Source: Boesenbergia rotunda
Lineage: Eukaryota > Streptophyta > Magnoliopsida > Zingiberales > Zingiberaceae
Direction of reading: 5' to 3'
DNA length: 64,000 bases
Assembly: GCA_024364735.1 (NCBI GenBank)
Contig: JAGFNQ010000733.1
Span: forward strand, 764,724 to 828,723
The notes beneath the pieces are model-generated. The model searched no databases, had not been told where the DNA came from, and worked only from the letters and a program-made list of their open reading frames with translations. Position numbers and translations under genes: made by a program. Each line of letters opens with the position of its first letter. The stretch's first letter is position 1. Below, piece after piece: positions 59,177 to 64,000 of this stretch.

Positions 59177-62153
59177 AATTGGCGCCGTCTATAGGAATCA
59201 CTTCTTCGCCTGCTCTTGGACGTTAAGAATGGCAGATCCCAACAACAATAAGACAACAACAATCATGCTTTTCTATGAAGATTTGGAGCTCTTGATAGCT
59301 CCAACAGCGCATCTTTTAGCACAACAACATCAACAGCCTGATGGTTCCGCACCCAGGCTCCTACTATTTCTACGATGGCCCCTCAAGAAAGAGACCCAGC
59401 TATGAAACAAATGCAATTTCCTCGATCCCTCCTCCGGTCGGAGGATTGAGGAAATGCCCAAGCCAACCGTATGGACACGGCTTCCTCAGGACACATCTTA
59501 CAAAGAGATGTGCATAGGGGAAAAGCACCCGCTGATTAGCCATCTCCTGATCTGCCAAGCGCGCCTTTCTTGAAACAAATATTGGAAGATCCTCTACCCT
59601 GTTATTTTAAGGATCTCACCATTATAGAGTACGAGGCACCACGGATCTGGAAGACCACATCATGAAGTTTGAAAATGCGGCGCTACTCTATCAATACCTT
59701 GGATGGGGTTAAGTGTCGAGTTTTTTTCACCACTTTTTCTGGTCCAACGCAATGGATAGGTTGTTGAGTGGTTCCATTTATAATTTCAAAGAATTTAAGA
59801 AGATCTTTTTACAGCACTTTGCCAACAGCAAGAGGTATCATAAAACCAATTTAAACCATTTTTCTATGAAACAAGACCTTAAAGAATCTTTACAGGCATA
59901 TATCAAAATATTTAACCAAGTTGCTATGGATGTACTCACTGCCACTCAAGAAAACCTGATTAGTTTTGTCTCTCAAGGACATCAGGACGGAGACTTTTTC
60001 TGTTAAATGGTGAGGAAGCGACCTAAAAGTTTCGACACCCTATTGGGAAGGGTGTCTAGCTACATTAATGTTGGAGAGGCACAAGCCGCTCGGTAGAAGG
60101 AGACCACGACGACTCCGCCATATCAAAATCCAAAGTCAAACCCCCCGATTGGGCCTTTAAGTGGCCCCGACCGATTCCCAATAATGGCAAAGGTAGTCAA
60201 AAGCATATTCAGCAAGTAAAGAATGCTCAAAAAAATTGAGCAGGAGGCAATCAGTGGAGGCACTATTGTACCTTCCATCGCACCAGCACCCATGATACCC
60301 GTGATTGTCGACAATTAGCATGAGAACAAACCCGGAAAGTTTAAACTCAAGAAAAGCAGCAGCTTGCCCCTCCTCGGGGGGCAATAGAACAACTACAACC
60401 ACAGGAGCACGACTTCCACAAGCCCCAGTAGCTGAGTAGGCTCCTCCTCTAGAACAAATGTATTTTGAATCACCTCCCATTGATGAGGAGGTGGAAAATA
60501 GGCAACATGTCACCCAAGGGGGTGTAAACATTATTTCTGGTAGTCCTACTTATGAGGACACCAACTGAGCTAGGAAGTCTCAAGTCTGAATATCAGAAGT
60601 TCATGAAATTGGCGCCAGTTCTTCTCAAGCAGCGGACTCACATATTACTTTTGGACCCCAAGATTTGTAGAAGGTGGAGGTGCCGCATAGAGACGCCCTA
60701 GTCATCATGACAATCATTGTCAACTATGAAGTGTATCACATTTTTGTAAACACCGGCAACTCGGTTAATGTTGTATTAAAAAAAACTTTTGATCAGTTGC
60801 ATATTGATGCCGCTGAGTTGCAGCCCATGGCCATGCCTCTCTATGGGTTCATGGGTAATGAAAACCTTCCGATCGACTAGATCAAGCTAGCCATCTCTCC
60901 AAGAAAAAACCTTGGAAGAGGACTCGGAGATATACCTTTTTGATGGTGGATGCACCATTCTCCTATAATAACATTTTAGGCTTGCCTGTGTTAAATGTAT
61001 TTAGGGCTATAAGAGCTCATTTTTACTTAAAGCTTAAATTTCCTACTGGTAGTCAAGTAAGAGAAGTGCAGGGAGACCAACTTGTGGCTTGTCACTGTTA
61101 TGCAAATGATGTACAAGTTGTGTCTCGCAAGACTTTGTGAACCTCATCCATGCAATGTTAGTTCTCGCTCGTCTTTGTATGAACTATTAGAGGAGAAAGA
61201 AGAGGTACTGCTTGATCCAACCCATTCCGAAGCAAAGGTCAAGATAGTTGCCGACCTGCCACCTGCGCTAATGCAAGAGCTCATCATTTACCTTACACAG
61301 AATAAAAAACGTTTTTGGTTGGTCCTCACAAGAATTGGAAGGTATCTCCTCAGATATCATAGAGCATAAATTACATATGTATCTTGATGCACGACCGGTC
61401 AAACAAAAGAAGAGAGGTTTAGCATCGAGCAAAATTAAGTCATTCAGGTAGAAGTCAATCAACTACTAAGGGTCGGGCACATATAGGAACTACAATTTCC
61501 TGATTGGCTCACTAATGTGGTACTTGTATCCAAACCCAACGACAAATGACGAGTATGTATCAATTTCAGGGATCTCAACAAGGCTTGCCCAAAAGATTGC
61601 TATCCCCTACCTCAAATTGATCAGATGGTAGATTCTACAGTTGGCAGTGATTTTATATGTATGCTAGATGCTTATCAAGGGAATCATCAAGTGCCCTTAG
61701 TGGAAGAAGATCAATTATACCCTTTGGTCTTAAGAATGCAGGGCAGCATATCAGAGCTAATGAACCAGGTCTTCAAAGATTAGATCAGCAAAAACATTGA
61801 GGTATATGTGGATGACATCTTCATCAAGACCCATTGATCGACAGAACTAGTTATGGGCATCAGTGAAACGTGTCAAACTCTCAGGCGATATAGATTGAAG
61901 CTTAACCCAGAAAAGTATTTGTTTGGAGCTAGAATTGACAAATTTTTAAGGTATATTGTGACAAAAAGAGGCATTGAAGCCAATCCCCATAAAGTACAAG
62001 CTCTGTTGGAGATGCCCCACCACACAACCTAAAAGAAGCTTAAAGGTTGACTGGTCAGATAACAATCTTATCCTGGTTCATTTCCCAATTGTCTAATCGA
62101 AGTTTTCCATTCTTCAAAATACTACGCAAGACGACTAAATTTCAGTGGGATGA
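59177..62153 (+). pseudogene. Tat/Retand-like Gypsy retrotransposon body, decayed
   Basis: It starts with the primer-site-like ttggcgccgtctataggaa typical of Gypsy elements. Gag is visible at 59713-60006 (FKKIFLQHFANSKR, KQDLKESLQAYIKIFNQ). The protease reads PHRDALVIMTI..NYEV and VNTGNSVNVV, with Asn where the catalytic Asp of DTG should be (about 60750). RT follows with INFRDLNKACPKDCYPLPQID (about 61560-61620), FICMLDAYQGNHQV and VYVDDIFIKTH (about 61805). ALVI and LNKACPKD-type motifs are those of the Tat/Retand clade. The sequence breaks after FQWDD at 62153, before RNase H and integrase, where Copia LTR sequence begins. Numerous stops. Confidence 0.75.
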
Positions 62154-62463
62154 TGTGTACGGTATCGAATGGCCTGCCTAAAGGGGGTGAATAGTTGATC
62201 ACCCTCAATTATGGTTTTCTCCTACACTTTGTTAGTGCACAGTGACATACAAAATAAATTAAACTAAAAAAGAAAACAAACCACTAATACAAAACATTTA
62301 ACGTGGTTCGGAGATGACGCTTCTACTCCACGGCTATCCGTAAGGTGGACGATCTCGATCCATCGGTGGATGACTCCCCGGAAAGCCTCCGGCTAGCTCA
62401 CGTAGGTCCTTGTGGTAGAGAAACCTCATCACAAACTCGCACAAGAACTCTGAGCACTTAGAC
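62154..62463 (-). repeat. LTR fragment inserted in the Gypsy element
   Basis: On the minus strand this 310-bp stretch reads like the 3' part of the LTR family at 17285 and 48275: ccaccgatggat, aaccacgt, a gtaggag block and ctattcacccccttt near its end. It begins after the Gypsy RT codons and stops exactly where another LTR begins in the opposite sense. Confidence 0.6.
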
Positions 62464-63300
62464 TGTTGGTGCCTAGTTAGTTTTGATGTGATCAACCAAG
62501 TTAAATTAGGTCATGTTGATTTTTGATCCCTCTGTCTAAGTGTGCAATAACCTAGGAGCGGAGGAAGTCGAGCGTAAGACATAGTGGACGAAAAGATTGC
62601 ATGGGGAAGTGAGCCAACGGGCTGGGTGCATCCGAGGGACGCGAAACTGCGGAAGAGTACACCGGTGGAGCGAGAAGGGCATACGTGACGTCCGAGGGAC
62701 GAGAAGTCCGAAGGAAGGACGCTTAAGGGGCAAAAGGTCGGAGTTGGGTTCGGGTGATCCTAACTCCGGTTGGCCAGAAATCACCCAAGAAGACCGGAAG
62801 TCAGGCTGGAGAGTGGTCAGCGGTTGCTGACCAAAAAAGGCCACTCTCGGGTGCTCGTAAGCTTACAGGCGCTCGGTCTCTTGGGAGCCCAACCACTAGG
62901 CACCCGAGCACTCGGGCGCCCCTGTGCCAACAGGCGCCTAAGAGGCTATTTTAGCCATTTGCGAACGTTGCGCATTGGATAAGTATTAAGTCACATGTTA
63001 GGTGCCCAAGAGCACTCGGGCACCCTATAAGTGCCACATCAATGAACGGATAACTTTGACTGGGGCTATAAATAGGCTCCTAGAGCTCAGTTTCCAATCA
63101 TCCATCAACTGCAAACAATTCAGTTATTAGTTTTCTTCTGTCTTGTGCTTCAAAGTATGTAAAAGGTTTCTCCATCAGAAGGAGATTTTGATAGCGAACT
63201 TCAGTCGTCTTGGATTAGCAACCACCTAGGTTACAACCAAGTAAATCTCTGTCTTAGTCTTTTATTAGTTTAATTAGTTTACGTTTGTTTTAAATGATTT
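62464..63300 (+). repeat. LTR of related family, right end unclear
   Basis: Starts tgttggtgcctag. It has a gcatccgagggacg block shared with 17487-17500 and 48470, a palindrome region built on cactcgggcgcc-type units (62840-63030), a TATA box (ctataaatag, 63066-63075) and ccaagtaaatctc near 63238, matching the order of the other LTRs. The terminal ctattcacccc signature is missing, so the end is deleted or changed. Confidence 0.6.
63066..63075 (+). promoter_or_regulatory. TATA box of the LTR at 62464
   Basis: ctataaatag about 40 bases after the last palindromic motif; the same spacing pattern is seen in the other LTRs of this family. Confidence 0.5.
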
Positions 63301-63329
63301 TTGCAACTAATCTGAATTCTTCTGATGCA

Positions 63330-63665
63330 ACTAATCTAAAATTAGAAAAAGAAAATCAAAAGTTAAAAATGCATGAAATTAACTAATGCATGTTCTTCTG
63401 ATGGTATTGATAAACTAAAAAATGACGTTGTTAATTTGAGAAATTTATTTGAAAAATAGAATTTGATATTGTATGTTTACGCTAAAAGAAAAATATTTAT
63501 CCTGATAATCTAAACTGGTATATTAAAAATCACCGGGGCCAACTTAGAAAAGTGTCCAAGAACTATATACCTGCGAAATTTTTAATTAACCCCGTAGACA
63601 GAACTTATTTTGGGTTCTTAAATCTTACTAGATTAATTTTTACTCGGTATATGTTTTAGTGATAA
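63330..63665 (+). pseudogene. Fragment of a Copia gag C-terminal region
   Basis: Discontinuous frames read LKLEKENQKLKMHEIN (coiled-coil type), KLKNDVVNLRNLFEK and, after a shift, DNLNWYIKNHRGQLRKVS and NYIPAKFLINPVDRTYFGF. Asn/Lys-rich helices followed by a WYI...IPxxFLxNP motif are what I recall between the gag knuckle and protease of SIRE-type Copia elements. The rest of that element is absent or outside the window. Confidence 0.45.
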
Positions 63666-64000
63666 TAGTTTTTTTAACAATTATTTACTGTGTTTGAAAA
63701 ATAAATAACAATCAATTTTAAATTGATAAAATTATGTTTATATTTTTTTCCTCAATACATAAATATTTTCTTTACTTATTGTGAATTTTTGAGATTTTTT
63801 CTGATTATTTTTCGAATTTTCATAATTTTTGTTCGAAATTTAAATTTTAAACTTTAAAATTAGATATATTTTTTTTATTTTTCCAGATCCGATTTTTCCA
63901 AATCTAGATCTGCTTTTTCCAAATCTAGATATAATCAGTAGAACCTCATTAAAATTTCACTTGAATTTTTAAGTGATTTTGAATTTTAAATAATCATTTT
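63666..64000. other. AT-rich end of window
   Basis: Very AT-rich with a repeated tccaaatctagatctg motif (63890-63925). No gene seen. Confidence 0.5.

Overview
This window is nuclear DNA of a flowering plant. Genes are long and split by many short introns, every well-supported gene reads on the minus strand, and about half of the sequence is transposable elements. The very GC-rich coding exons of the ABCG gene inside AT-rich flanks suggest a monocot, and the LTR families have the look of a Zingiberales-type genome; that placement is an inference. I found no CRISPR array, operon, rRNA or tRNA gene.

Layout. 1-3500: repeat-derived DNA, a degenerate tandem array, a possible tiny membrane-protein gene (1163-1348) and AT-rich spacer. 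3530-9243: a class I formin (signal peptide, membrane span, FH1, FH2), complete in six coding exons except for one missing base in the proline-rich FH1 repeat. 10.1-12.1 kb: AT-rich spacer. 12097-14435: an intact three-exon ABCG half-transporter of about 722 residues, resembling the STR2 type. 14.9-28.6 kb: a dead SCAMP gene. It lacks its central exons, carries in-frame stops, has a tRNA-derived SINE in its last coding exon, and holds a 9.6-kb nested LTR block in an intron (a solo LTR at 17285-26877 interrupted by a Copia element at 18011-26599). 28685-36013: a second Copia element, inserted 110 bp upstream of the SCAMP ATG and itself interrupted by a 2.28-kb solo LTR. 36519-40388: NOP58, intact. 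41819-52636: an ISWI-type chromatin remodeler, intact, with a solo LTR in one intron. 53.1-53.4 kb: a long-TIR foldback element. 54076-58098: a PIF/Harbinger transposon with both of its genes, decayed. 58.1-62.15 kb: a decayed Tat/Retand-like Gypsy element. 62.15-64 kb: Copia LTR and gag fragments.

The host genes are not a pathway. NOP58 (box C/D snoRNP core) and ISWI are housekeeping nuclear genes; the formin and the ABCG transporter act at membranes. The clearest unusual signals are (1) the stepwise destruction of the SCAMP locus, whose order can be read from exact target-site duplications, (2) palindrome arrays (CAGTCGACTG and, in one LTR, a different CTCGGG-type motif) placed just upstream of TATA-like boxes in several LTRs, and (3) the single-base FH1 frameshift. 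I did not find a convincing new biological system.
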